64,000 nt of DNA from JACRAV01 sp964571235 (lineage in GTDB: Bacteria > Zixibacteria > MSB-5A5 > GN15 > FEB-12), in the NCBI GenBank assembly GCA_964571235.1, contig CAZNAI010000005.1, positions 1 to 64,000 on the forward strand. The letters run 5' to 3'. The notes below the pieces were generated by a model. The model saw only the letters and a program-made list of their open reading frames with translations, was not told the DNA's origin and searched no databases. A program made the position numbers and the translations under genes. This document shows positions 53,601-61,275 of the stretch, piece after piece (the first letter of the stretch is position 1; each line of letters begins with the position of its first letter).

Positions 53601-53746
53601 CCGCCCACCCAGAGGCGACCGGTTATCACTGCGGTTTCTTGCGTATCGGGGTTGCCGCCGGAATTATCGGGCGACGGATTGTCTTCCCCAGCTATGACAG
53701 TCGTAACAAAGAGCAATGGCAGGAGCAGATTTAGCAACTTTCGCAT
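50687..53746 (-). CDS. Large secreted multi-domain protein with dockerin-like C-terminus
   Basis: A 1019-residue secreted protein. The signal peptide is MRKLLNLLLPLLFVTTVIAG, so the ATG at 53746 is used rather than 27 codons upstream. A beta-sandwich domain (about 35-200) precedes two divergent InlB-type repeats of the form ASSSANGEISPSGNLTALYG with LFVDGLSVGP. An FG-GAP region follows with DLDQDNYTDIVY, DFNLNGISDLAV, DVDNDGKLDIA, DVDRDHHLDII and DLDRDGNPDFV. Then comes a fibronectin-like stretch with RVREVNEVG, and finally a dockerin-like pair (GNVDCDPQDLVDISDLATLIDHMFI and VDVTDLSDLIANLYF). No enzyme domain is recognised. A binding or surface role is inferred. Confidence 0.83.
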   Translation of the reverse strand: MRKLLNLLLPLLFVTTVIAGEDNPSPDNSGGNPDTQETAVITGRLWVGGVSGNFVGDTGTFTFQLNVEVENIDPPYGTKWSGFSNAFALSSPDGAGWTNVQGFNSPALTEGWDGSIAVTTWSDGLSSDTIAFKTTGPPKKFLDPGIYDNAFSVCLLLNRADRGKSICLDSISVPPTYQWSWSTGTLVTYRPRWGGQFCFTISAPFEIQASAGPNGTITPSGTVAVAQGADQSFTIAPDEGYHVSDLFVDGSSVGPMTEYTFTDVQDNHSIVATFVIDTLTISASSSANGEISPSGNLTALYGSDLSFTMTPTGEGYLVDLFVDGLSVGPQSSYSFTNITANHTIFALFNDSTFVPTQQYSADIMFLQTTDLDQDNYTDIVYSSSGNAPADVAGLWVAYGLPGGTFETPVKILGARRTPIAFGFINADTVIDIVTVGGIDGQQVYRVFYNLDRSFTVDSQSYTGAIANSIVAGYFNSDSYVDFLLGNGAIIYGGIVTSAASAQITIDAVSLNVGDFNLNGISDLAVGEGDSIKILLSDGAGSFTQSASIFAGHNLSPIPPVRSVADVDNDGKLDIASVVLTEETPESKSLLVVGFGDGAGGFRSVFTQELDGYAVNAQIADVDRDHHLDIISSCGTNPEQRVIVLYGDGAGNFPHMSETSYPTAPGSTLAIGTGDLDRDGNPDFVTGGYQGPAPITVMYSTPPDANVLNDEMVVTVYSGVTGPLGRRNRAGSGTPEVTLGVTNPEDYEISKTASTVSGSFYWELDADNNLIVDNRTIDYNLAEGEYTIVVYAVPGVTEPTYAVVVGIDGSQQATIAIGTEELGGSNASASGVDSVVYYFRVEAIPAIDPQSGEPTPNAQPIVSWPHLLPPGTPTSTYDFQLSEYTDFRTLTDEATGLPSTEYLVAHKLPRNKVYFWRVREVNEVGQNVNTGDWSHHYSLYIAPGCCAGITGNVDCDPQDLVDISDLATLIDHMFISMQPLCCGDEANVDGLAGVDVTDLSDLIANLYFEPEYHTIVNCPQ

Positions 53747-53963
53747 CGGTGAGGGACCTCTTTCTATCTCATGTACGCAAATGGCCGTGAAAAAGCGAAT
53801 TGGTAAGACCCTGCCGTGCCGCAACATCGAGAAGTAGATTAAGTCCGTGACTACGCCGGGGTCAGTATCTTGAAATATACGGCTCGGTGGTGGCTGGTCA
53901 AGAAATATCTATCAACTTGGTCCACGAAAAGCTGGATAGAAGCAGAATGGGTACGGTACCACT

Positions 53964-56357
53964 TCAGGCGGGAACCTGCAGTAGTCTAAAATGCGGGTCT
54001 CGGGCGACCTCTTTTTCGGTCGGTCCGGCGTGGGAGGCGATGGCCAAGTCAAGCCATTGCCGGGCCTTAGCGGCGTCGCCCATGACTCCCCAGGCTCTGG
54101 CAACACAGGCAAGAACCTCGCCGGAATCTACGGCTTGGGCGTCGAAATCGGCTAAGATCGCTTTACCGTCGTCCCAGCGACCCAGTCCGACTAAGGCAAG
54201 CGCCCGGTGCCCGAGCATATGAATATCATCGATGACGACGCCCTCCGGAGTCTGGGTCAACTCCAGGACTCGATTGTACTGCCAGTGGGCTTCTTTCATA
54301 TCCGCCTGAAGGTCGGCCAGGAACCCCAAGAAATAGTGTGCGGCAAAACTTAGGTAACCGGCGCCGATTGACTCCTCGAACCGCTGGCGAGCGCTTACAA
54401 AGTCTCCCGTTATCATTCCGACAAACCCGGCGTCGATAAAGCAGTTTGGGTCCCCTTTGAATTTGATCGCTTGCAGGAAATTCTCAAGCGCCATTTCCGC
54501 GACACCGAGCTTTAGGTAGACCTGCCCGAGATTGTAATAGGCGCGTCCGTAATCGGGGCCTAGTTCGATAGCTCGCTGGAGGGTGGAGATTGCCACGGTG
54601 AATCGTTTCTCGTCCATGTGAATCAAGCTGAGCAAGAGAAGTGTCTCTAAGTCGGTGGGCGCAAGCTCAAGTGCTTTGCGGGCCCACTGGAGTGCTTCGT
54701 CGTACTTGCCTGCCGCGCGTTTGAGCCAGCCGAGAGTGCGATACCCTAGCGCGTATTTTGGATTGTATTTGATAGCAGTCAGGAAACACTTCTCTGCCGA
54801 ACCGGAATCGCCCGAGAACATATGGAATCGTCCCAGTGACCGGTGAACTTCGGGAAGGCTCGGGTCAATCTTCATCCCCTTCTCGGCCGCCTGCTTGGCC
54901 GCCAAAATTCGAGCGGGGGTGTGATCGTAATACGCCATGTATTGGAACGTGTAGACATCGGAAAGCCCGGCGTAGGCCAGGGCAAATTTGGAATCAATCT
55001 CGAGCGCCCGTTGATACATCTGGGCGGCGAAATCCAGATCCTCGGCCTTGTTGGTCTGATAGTACGCTTTTCCCTTAAGATAGAAATCGTAGGCGGAAAC
55101 GTCGGCCGCGGTAGCCGGGGCAACCTCGTGCGAGAGTGAGCCGGTAACATTAGCAAGCGTGATCGAGGCTTCCCGCGCCGCGTTGGAGAGCATGCTGAAC
55201 AGATCGGCCGCTCCGCCCTCGAACGACTCGCCAAAGACAAGCTCGTCACCGCCGTTGCCGTAGATACTGATCTGCAAGCGAATCTGCTCCTGCCATTTCA
55301 TGAGCGAGCCAACCATGGCAAAGTCGGTGCGGCATCGCTTGAATATCTCGCGCACGTCACGAGGTTGAGCGGTCGCCGGTTCAGCGGTGACAATCAGGTC
55401 GGATCGGCGCGACAATTCGCGAATGACGTCTTCGGTAAAGCCCATGCAGAAATAATCCCACGACGGATCGCCGGAAAGATTTTTCAGGTCGATCACGGTG
55501 ATACTCTGCTTGGGCTTGACATACGACTGGCTAACCGCGGTTGGCGCTCCCGATTCTGATCGGGACATATATTCGAGAACCGCCTGCGTATTGGCGAACC
55601 GGTCGGAGATGCTTTTGGCCAGCAACTTGCCAAGCAGTGGCTCTATCCACCCCGGCAGAGCGGGGTTTTTCTCGCAGGCGGGAATCGGTTCTTCGTGCAA
55701 AATCGAATACATGATCGCGGCGGGGTAGTCTCCCTCAAAGGGACGCGAGCCGGTCAGCAGTTCATAGAAAATTGTGCCTAAACTGAAAAGATCAGACGCC
55801 GTACCAACGGTGATTCCCGACAACTGCTCGGGAGACAAATAGTACAGTGTGCCTTCGATATTACCGTATTCGTCAACGGTGTCAGCCGACACTGTTTTTG
55901 CAAGACCGAAATCAAGAATCCTAACGGTGCCGTCCTCGGCCAGCCGGATGTTTTCCGGCTTCAGATCACGGTGTACAAGCCCGGATGCATGGGCCGCTCC
56001 GACGCCTTCGATTACTTGCCTGATGATGTTCAGCTTTTTGTCGTACTCGAGGGTGGGGCCGACGGCGCGAAGTTCCTCGCCGGCCACATATTCCATAGCC
56101 AGATAGGGATGACCGTCGATGGCGTTATGTTCCCAGACTTTGACGACATATGGCGAGTCGATACGGGCAGTGCATTCGGCCTCTTCGGCCAAACGTGCCC
56201 GGAAATCCTCCGATCCTAGAAGTTCGTCGGCGATCAGCTTGAGCGCAACCACCCGGTTTTCGCGGGTGTCGGTGGCGCGATAGACAATGCCCATCCCCCC
56301 CTTGCCCAATACCGATTCGATTTGGTACTGTCCGAACGATGTGCCGGGGGCAAACAT
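53964..56357 (-). CDS. Ser/Thr protein kinase with TolB-like and TPR regions
   Basis: A 797-residue Hanks-type kinase. The kinase domain (10-270) has GKGGMGIVYRA (18-28), Lys40, the catalytic HRDLKPEN (129-136), DFG (149-151) and SPEQ (175-178), so it should be active. Residues about 285-400 resemble the TolB-N/FlgO-like domain found after kinases and cyclases (SITVIDLKNLSGDPSWDYFC, GFTEDVIRELSRRSDLIV). From about 405 to the end are eight or more TPR repeats. There is no transmembrane segment, so it is cytoplasmic. It is divergent from a GAF-PP2C phosphatase, an obvious regulatory counterpart. Confidence 0.93.
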   Translation of the reverse strand: MFAPGTSFGQYQIESVLGKGGMGIVYRATDTRENRVVALKLIADELLGSEDFRARLAEEAECTARIDSPYVVKVWEHNAIDGHPYLAMEYVAGEELRAVGPTLEYDKKLNIIRQVIEGVGAAHASGLVHRDLKPENIRLAEDGTVRILDFGLAKTVSADTVDEYGNIEGTLYYLSPEQLSGITVGTASDLFSLGTIFYELLTGSRPFEGDYPAAIMYSILHEEPIPACEKNPALPGWIEPLLGKLLAKSISDRFANTQAVLEYMSRSESGAPTAVSQSYVKPKQSITVIDLKNLSGDPSWDYFCMGFTEDVIRELSRRSDLIVTAEPATAQPRDVREIFKRCRTDFAMVGSLMKWQEQIRLQISIYGNGGDELVFGESFEGGAADLFSMLSNAAREASITLANVTGSLSHEVAPATAADVSAYDFYLKGKAYYQTNKAEDLDFAAQMYQRALEIDSKFALAYAGLSDVYTFQYMAYYDHTPARILAAKQAAEKGMKIDPSLPEVHRSLGRFHMFSGDSGSAEKCFLTAIKYNPKYALGYRTLGWLKRAAGKYDEALQWARKALELAPTDLETLLLLSLIHMDEKRFTVAISTLQRAIELGPDYGRAYYNLGQVYLKLGVAEMALENFLQAIKFKGDPNCFIDAGFVGMITGDFVSARQRFEESIGAGYLSFAAHYFLGFLADLQADMKEAHWQYNRVLELTQTPEGVVIDDIHMLGHRALALVGLGRWDDGKAILADFDAQAVDSGEVLACVARAWGVMGDAAKARQWLDLAIASHAGPTEKEVARDPHFRLLQVPA

Positions 56358-56401
56358 GAATAGCCGATCTCAATCCGCTCTACGACCGGGGAGCCAAAAA
56401 C

Positions 56402-56430
56402 TTGATAATAAGGTCCATTGGGGTTATACT
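56402..56430 (+). promoter_or_regulatory. Strong sigma70-type promoter of the PP2C gene
   Basis: TTGATA (56402-56407), 17-bp spacer, TATACT (56425-56430), matching five of six consensus bases in each box. The predicted start near 56437 lies downstream of the TTG at 56402, which rules that codon out as the translation start. Confidence 0.65.
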
Positions 56431-56470
56431 TAGCTCTGTCAACAACGTAGTATACAGAGTACAAGACACG

Positions 56471-57760
56471 ATGCCAAATGTTTCCAATACCGAGTGGGCG
56501 AGAATGAAAATGGCGGTCGAAGAACTGACCGCCCTTAATCAGATCGCCAGCGCCATCAATGTCTCGATGTCGGTTGATAAGATCACCCAGATTACCGTTG
56601 ACCATACGAACCGCCGGCTCAAGGCCCAGCAGGGGGCGGTCTTTCTGCTTGAGTCCGACGGCGGCGCCGACGAGCGATTCAAAACTTTTGTCCGCGAAAT
56701 GACACCCGAATCGGGGGGCGTGAAGTTCCGTCTGAACATGGCTCTTTCCGGCTGGATGATAAAAAACCGGACCATTCTCTTAAGCAATGAACCGGCCACC
56801 GATGCCCGTCTGGTCGGTGTCAACTTTGCCGAGATGGGAATTACATCGCTGTTGGCGGCGCCGTTATTGTCGCGCAACGGCCTTATCGGCGTAATGGCTG
56901 TTTTTAACAAACAAGACCCGGCCGGATTTACCGAACAAGACAAGCGGTTTATCGGAATTGTTAGCACGCAGGCGACCAAAGTGATCGAAAATGCGCGGCT
57001 CTTTGAGCAAGAACGCAAACTGCAGACGATTGAAATCGATATTCAGCGGGCCAAAGCGATTCAACAGGGATTTCTCCCCCGGCAGAATCTCAAACACGAT
57101 ACCTGGGAGATATTCGGGTACTCAAGCGCCGCTCGTGAAGTGGGCGGCGACTATTACGACATGCACGAACTCGACACCCATCGAGTGTTTTACTCGCTTG
57201 GTGATGTCGCCGGCAAAGGGATCCCGGCCGCCCTGCTCATGTCCAATGCCCAGGCGGTGACCCGTTCGCATCTGCGGAATATCGACGATGACTTTTTGGG
57301 CCGGGTCTCCGATTCGCTCAACCGATTGATCTGCCAGTTCACTACGCCGGAACAATATTTGACGGGTGTACTGGGATACTACGATACCGTGTCGCGTGTG
57401 CTTTACTATGTCAATGCCGGACACTTGCCAATCTTGGTTTTGAGAACTAATGGAACAATCGATGTGCTTGAAGATTCTGATTTGGTGATCGGTGTCATGC
57501 CGGATATCCCCTATCGCACACAACAGGTCCAGCTTAACCCCGGCGATTCTGCGATTGTCTATTCCGACGGTGTCACCGAGTGCTTCAATGAAACGCAGGA
57601 AGAATTCGGCCATGAACGCCTGGCCGAGTGCCTAAAACCGCTGGCCGGGCAATCTGCTGAAGAAATCAATAATCAGGTTCTTGCAAAAGTTCTCGAATTT
57701 CGCGGGAAAGCCGAGCAGTCCGACGATATCACAATTCTCGTCATCGCCTGCCGTGGATGA
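56471..57760 (+). CDS. GAF domain PP2C-type (RsbU/SpoIIE) phosphatase
   Basis: A 429-residue Ser/Thr phosphatase. The N-terminal GAF domain spans about 20-180 (LRMK-type helix, LKAQQGAVFLLESDG, LLAAPLLSRNGLIGVMAVFNK). A connecting helix, EIDIQRAKAIQQGFLPR, is typical of RsbU. The SpoIIE domain follows with AAREVGGDYYDMHEL, FYSLGDVAGKGIPAALLMSNAQ, YVNAGHLPILVL and the metal-binding DGVTECFN and SDDITILVIA. Such phosphatases often act on anti-sigma-antagonist proteins; no such gene is adjacent. The ATG at 56471 follows a strong promoter. The divergent neighbour is a Ser/Thr kinase. Confidence 0.92.
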   Translation: MPNVSNTEWARMKMAVEELTALNQIASAINVSMSVDKITQITVDHTNRRLKAQQGAVFLLESDGGADERFKTFVREMTPESGGVKFRLNMALSGWMIKNRTILLSNEPATDARLVGVNFAEMGITSLLAAPLLSRNGLIGVMAVFNKQDPAGFTEQDKRFIGIVSTQATKVIENARLFEQERKLQTIEIDIQRAKAIQQGFLPRQNLKHDTWEIFGYSSAAREVGGDYYDMHELDTHRVFYSLGDVAGKGIPAALLMSNAQAVTRSHLRNIDDDFLGRVSDSLNRLICQFTTPEQYLTGVLGYYDTVSRVLYYVNAGHLPILVLRTNGTIDVLEDSDLVIGVMPDIPYRTQQVQLNPGDSAIVYSDGVTECFNETQEEFGHERLAECLKPLAGQSAEEINNQVLAKVLEFRGKAEQSDDITILVIACRG

Positions 57761-57780
57761 TTAAGAAGCTCAAGAAAGAG

Positions 57781-57886
57781 ACCCTTCGACCCCTGCGGCT
57801 GAAGCCGCGGGACTTCGCAAGCTCAGGGTGAAGTCAAATTGCATAAGTACGGCGTGCTGACTTCAGACTGAGCCTGTCGAAGCCTC
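57781..57886. repeat. Inverted pair of dispersed repeats, one copy split by a hairpin insertion
   Basis: The same two half-elements as at 3244-3320 occur in the opposite order. The first copy, ACCCTTCGAC...AAGCTCAGGGTGAAGTC, is interrupted at 57791-57818 by a 28-bp hairpin segment (CTGCGGCtgaaGCCGCGG). The second copy, GACTTCAGACTGAGCCTGTCGAAGCCTC, lies at 57859-57886. CTTCG flanks both sides of the inserted hairpin, like a small target duplication. Confidence 0.6.
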
Positions 57887-57920
57887 GCCCAGCAGCATTG
57901 GATTGCAAATCACGAGAACT

Positions 57921-58529
57921 CTATTTGATATGGCAGGTGCTCAAGCCGCGCTTTTCCAAATACTGTTGATGATATTCTTCCGCCCGCCAGAACTCGGTCG
58001 CCGGGGCAATATGTGTCGCGATCGGTTTTGAAAATCGATGGCTCTCATCAAGAGCACGCTTGGACCGTTCCGCCAGTTGCTTCTGCTCTGGCGTATGATA
58101 GAATATTGCGGTGCGATACTGTGTCCCAAAATCCGGCCCTTGACGGTTCACCTGGGTCGGGTCATGATTTTCCCAGAAGACTTTCAACAGGTCATCGTAG
58201 CTGATCAGAGTAGGATCGAAGGTAACTTCGACCGCCTCGGCGTGACCGGTGGTATCAGCGCAAACTTGCTTGTAGGTTGGGCTGGCTATGTCCCCCCCGG
58301 TGTATCCAACCTGCGTGGAGAGCACACCTTTGAGTTGACGAAAAGTAGCTTCCACTCCCCAGAAACATCCGGCGGCAAAAGTCGCTTTTTCTGACATACG
58401 GGTTTCCTTTGGCTTTTCAGTTCCTACTGCGGCTGTCGATATTGCGCTGTCGGAGTACGAGCTTGTTACTCCGACAAGACATACCAGCGGGGCAAATAGG
58501 GACATTCTGATCAAACGATGAAATTTCAT
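57921..58529 (-). CDS. msrA: Exported peptide methionine sulfoxide reductase A
   Basis: Reduces methionine-S-sulfoxide in oxidised proteins. The 202-residue protein has the catalytic GCFWGVEATF with nucleophile Cys55, the GYTGGDIASPTYKQVC segment, HAEAVEVTFDP and FWENHDPTQVNRQGPDFGTQYR, and ends with the resolving-cysteine tail LSTCHIK. Residues 1-26 form a signal peptide, so it works outside the cytoplasm; a second ATG at residue 45 could give a cytoplasmic form. GAGG precedes the first ATG. It follows the UGA-containing YHS-like gene by 67 bp on the same strand. Confidence 0.95.
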   Translation of the reverse strand: MKFHRLIRMSLFAPLVCLVGVTSSYSDSAISTAAVGTEKPKETRMSEKATFAAGCFWGVEATFRQLKGVLSTQVGYTGGDIASPTYKQVCADTTGHAEAVEVTFDPTLISYDDLLKVFWENHDPTQVNRQGPDFGTQYRTAIFYHTPEQKQLAERSKRALDESHRFSKPIATHIAPATEFWRAEEYHQQYLEKRGLSTCHIK

Positions 58530-58596
58530 TTTGGCACCTCGCCTCCTATAACATTGGCGGGTTCCCGAGGTTCACGTTTTTTCAGTCGCAATAACT

Positions 58597-59298
58597 CTAC
58601 ATTGGCTTCATTTCTGTCTTCGCCGAGTCCATCGGGATCATGTGATGCTGAGGCCAGGCATAGTTGTCGGGCATCATATCGAAAGCCTGCTTGTTCGAAT
58701 CGGAGGCAAACAGATACACACGATCCAAGTATGGCGACCGCGGAGAATTCTGGTCCGGGCGAAATCGCGCCAGAGTAACCGGATCGGTCAGGACGCCACA
58801 ATAGGTGGTTAGGTCCGCCTGAAACTCTCTCATTGCGGCGCTGTCGGAAAAGAAAAACGACTCATATCCGATGGATACGCGATGGGCCGCAGTAATGATC
58901 GCCGGACGACCACTGTCAACGGCACAATTGACCGAAAGACCAAGTTCAGCTAAGAATATCTCGGGGTCTTGCACGAAGACCTTCTGGCAGGGGGTTCAAC
59001 AAAATCCTATCGGACGTCCATTCACAAATAGAGCCGGCAGGCGCCGGTTGAGCGGCGCTTTGCGAACCGGACAGCGATCGTTCAGACTGATGGCGCCCCC
59101 CTCCAGCTTCAGATGAGGATACCGATTGCGAAGTGTGTCGCGGGTCAGCGACTCGTGAGAGCCGTCGGCATCGACAAAAGCGATGGGTACGTTGTCTCTC
59201 GGATTGATGGTCGCTATCGAACCGGACTTCTGACACGTCCAGGCTGTAATCCCGACAGCCAGGGCTACCGCACATAGTGCCAATCTCTTTGTGAACAT
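58597..59298 (-). CDS. Candidate selenoprotein: exported YHS/TRASH-like protein with in-frame UGA
   Basis: Read through the TGA at 58996-58998, this is a 233-residue protein. An N-terminal hydrophobic export signal (about 3-20) is followed by a region ending in a YHS/TRASH-like metal site: C76-P-V ... F99-C100-[UGA101]-T-P-C104-Q, then VFVQDPEIFLAELG, which is the usual F-x-x-DPE continuation of such domains. The frame is the same on both sides and the domain spans the UGA. At this spot relatives often have Cys or Ser. A SECIS-like hairpin follows the UGA. The alternatives are a nonsense mutation, a sequencing error, or a restart at the GTG at 58974, which has AGAAGG before it. A perfect TATAAT lies upstream (59345-59340). 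The second half has another similar motif (TTYCGVLTDPVTLARF). Msr partner gene downstream. Confidence 0.6.
58965..58998 (-). promoter_or_regulatory. Bacterial SECIS-like hairpin immediately after the UGA
   Basis: On the minus strand the UGA (58998-58996) is followed by 14 nt and then GGUCUU-CGUGC-AAGACC, a perfect 6-bp stem with a 5-nt loop (58981-58965). The apical loop starts 20 nt after the UGA and has G as its second base. This fits the published bacterial SECIS layout: loop 16-37 nt from the UGA, with a G among its first two bases. There is no in-frame stop in it. Confidence 0.5.
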
Positions 59299-59567
59299 GA
59301 GGTATTGAACTCACTCTCAATATGGGATGAATTTAACCTATTATAGCGATACTACTGCCTCTGGTTCCAGAAATAAATCCTTGGAAGAGGCTCTACTGAT
59401 TGGGTCCTAAAGGGGTCAATTATGTCTTGCATTGAGTGGTGTGGCCGATTATGTTCTCCGTCGTTGCCGCGCAAAGGGAACGGGCATTTTGCTCGTCTTG
59501 ACGGCAATTAAGAAACGATATAGACCACTTTATACATTTCACCAGCCAAAGATTCTTGGGAGGATTG

Positions 59568-61199
59568 ATGAGAGAGAGTTTACGTAAACAACTGATGGTC
59601 GCTCTATTGGCCCTGACAGCCATTGCCGCGGGCCAAATGACCGTGGGCGCGGCTGAACCGGTTTGGCAACAGACATTCTCCGGCAATATCGAATGGCAAC
59701 GCCTGACCGCGACCGGGCATCTTCTGGTCTGTACCGGTGATGCGCTGTGCGCTGTTAACCCTGAGGACGGCACAATCCTCTGGAGCAGTGAAGAAATGAA
59801 GGGGATCGACGAGGAGAAGTGCGATCTGCTCGACTACACGCCGTACGCGCTGATCACCAAGGGGAAAGGGATTTTTAAGGCCGGTCAAAGTAAGCTGACG
59901 CTTATCGACGTTACCACCGGCGCCGAGAAATGGAACACCGAGGAAATCGGCATCACCAATTCGTCGGGGAATTTCCTCCTACCGCAGTCGAATGCGTTGA
60001 TCATTGTGGGAGCGCTCGGCAAGAACCCAAACGAGCGCAATCTCATCTGTGTCGACCTTGAGACCGGCAAGCAACTGTGGATGCAGAAGGACTTTTTCAA
60101 GGACTACAAGCCGGAATTGATCCCGGTATCAAAGACCAAAGAGTCGCTTGACGGAAACCAATTTCCGGTGTACGACACCGATGAGTCGATCATCGTGTAT
60201 TGGTCGAAAAAGGGAGTCCGGAAAATCAATGTGAAGACCGGAGAGGTTGTCTGGTTCTGCGAATTCAAGTCGGGTGAAGCGCCGAGTCTGACGTACGGAT
60301 ACGCTCCGATGATGCTCTCAGCCGACCGGAGCGTGCTGTACACGCCCAGCCAGAAATCATTGGTAGCGATCAAAACGTCGGACGGATCGTTGCTATGGTC
60401 CAAACCACCGCAATTTAAGGGACTCCCGTGGCAGATGGAGCTCACACCGCAGGGAATTCTCGTCAAGGGCGGCCCGAACAACGAAGGAAAAGACGGTGAT
60501 CCGTTTATCACGCTGGTCGATCCTTCCACCGGCGAGCTTAAATGGGCCAAGCCGTTCGATAAACTCAAAGATGCCACTGACTGTACGGTTGATGGCGACC
60601 AGGTGATTGTCGCGGCCGACAAGAAAATGTACTCTATCGCGTTGGCCGACGGTTCCTTTAAGGAACTCGCCAAAGACCTCAAAATGGAAGGCGGTGAATT
60701 AACCGGCACGATGGAAACCCGCGAAAACGGCTATCTGCTCATCTCGAGCCAGAACCTACTCTTGATCGATAAATCGGGCAAAGAAGTGTTTCACGCATTC
60801 CACAAGGCCCCCGGTACCAGCATGTTCGCCAAGATCGCGTCAACAGCCGCGGTCATGGCAGTGAACACGATGGTGGCGGCGGAGGCACATTCACGGGCGA
60901 TGAATCAGGCGATGCAAACGGGTTCGGGAAGCGCCAGCTATAGTCTGATTACCAGTAATCCGACGCTTTCCAAGCGGTTCAAGGCAACCCGGTCGAGCGA
61001 AAACTTTGTCATCATGCTCACTGACATCAAAGATCAGCCGGAGAACGGGCAAGGCCTGGTGAAAGTCGGCAAGGCGGACGGCAAAGTCGCCAAGAGTCTT
61101 GTTCTTGGGACCAAGAAACCGGAATACCGGTTTGACGAGGTGGAGTCAAAGCTCTTTTTCAAGGCCGACGACAAGAAGATCGCCTGTTACGCATTCTAA
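59568..61199 (+). CDS. Exported PQQ-type beta-propeller protein
   Basis: A 543-residue protein with a signal peptide (about 1-22, ending TVGAAEP). Propeller blades of the PQQ/YfgL type follow: TALCAVNPEDGTILWSSEE-like, LIDVTTGAEKWNTEE, CVDLETGKQLWMQKD, KINVKTGEVVWFCEFKSG, LVDPSTGELKWAKPF and LLIDKSGKEVFHAF. Each blade has the W-ending strand after a 'TG' turn, as in BamB. An unusual Ala/Met-rich segment (AAVMAVNTMVAAEAHSRAMNQ) interrupts the last third. The ATG at 59568 has GGGAGG at correct spacing. No cofactor-binding residues can be assigned, so a scaffold role is as likely as an enzyme role. Confidence 0.85.
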   Translation: MRESLRKQLMVALLALTAIAAGQMTVGAAEPVWQQTFSGNIEWQRLTATGHLLVCTGDALCAVNPEDGTILWSSEEMKGIDEEKCDLLDYTPYALITKGKGIFKAGQSKLTLIDVTTGAEKWNTEEIGITNSSGNFLLPQSNALIIVGALGKNPNERNLICVDLETGKQLWMQKDFFKDYKPELIPVSKTKESLDGNQFPVYDTDESIIVYWSKKGVRKINVKTGEVVWFCEFKSGEAPSLTYGYAPMMLSADRSVLYTPSQKSLVAIKTSDGSLLWSKPPQFKGLPWQMELTPQGILVKGGPNNEGKDGDPFITLVDPSTGELKWAKPFDKLKDATDCTVDGDQVIVAADKKMYSIALADGSFKELAKDLKMEGGELTGTMETRENGYLLISSQNLLLIDKSGKEVFHAFHKAPGTSMFAKIASTAAVMAVNTMVAAEAHSRAMNQAMQTGSGSASYSLITSNPTLSKRFKATRSSENFVIMLTDIKDQPENGQGLVKVGKADGKVAKSLVLGTKKPEYRFDEVESKLFFKADDKKIACYAF

Positions 61200-61222
61200 A
61201 CACGGCAGAGATTAGTAAGAGA

Positions 61223-61258
61223 AAGGAGAGCATTCGAACGAATGCTCTCCTTCTTGTT
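61223..61258 (+). terminator. Terminator after the propeller gene
   Basis: Twelve-bp perfect stem GGAGAGCATTCG (61225-61236) and CGAATGCTCTCC (61239-61250) with a very tight loop, followed by TTCTTGTTT. It also faces the end of the convergent DUF2238 gene. Confidence 0.85.
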
Positions 61259-61275
61259 TATGAAGCAGGGTCGGG

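Noticed and set aside
56402..56470. TTG start for the PP2C gene
   Set aside because: The TTG is the -35 box of the best promoter in the window; the ATG at 56471 lies downstream of the predicted transcription start.
58597..58974. Independent gene starting at GTG 58974
   Set aside because: It has an AGAAGG before it, but starting here would cut the YHS/TRASH-like domain in two; kept only as an alternative.
59422..59511. 29-codon frame with a G-rich upstream stretch
   Set aside because: No homology, normal intergenic sequence, and an unclear ribosome site.
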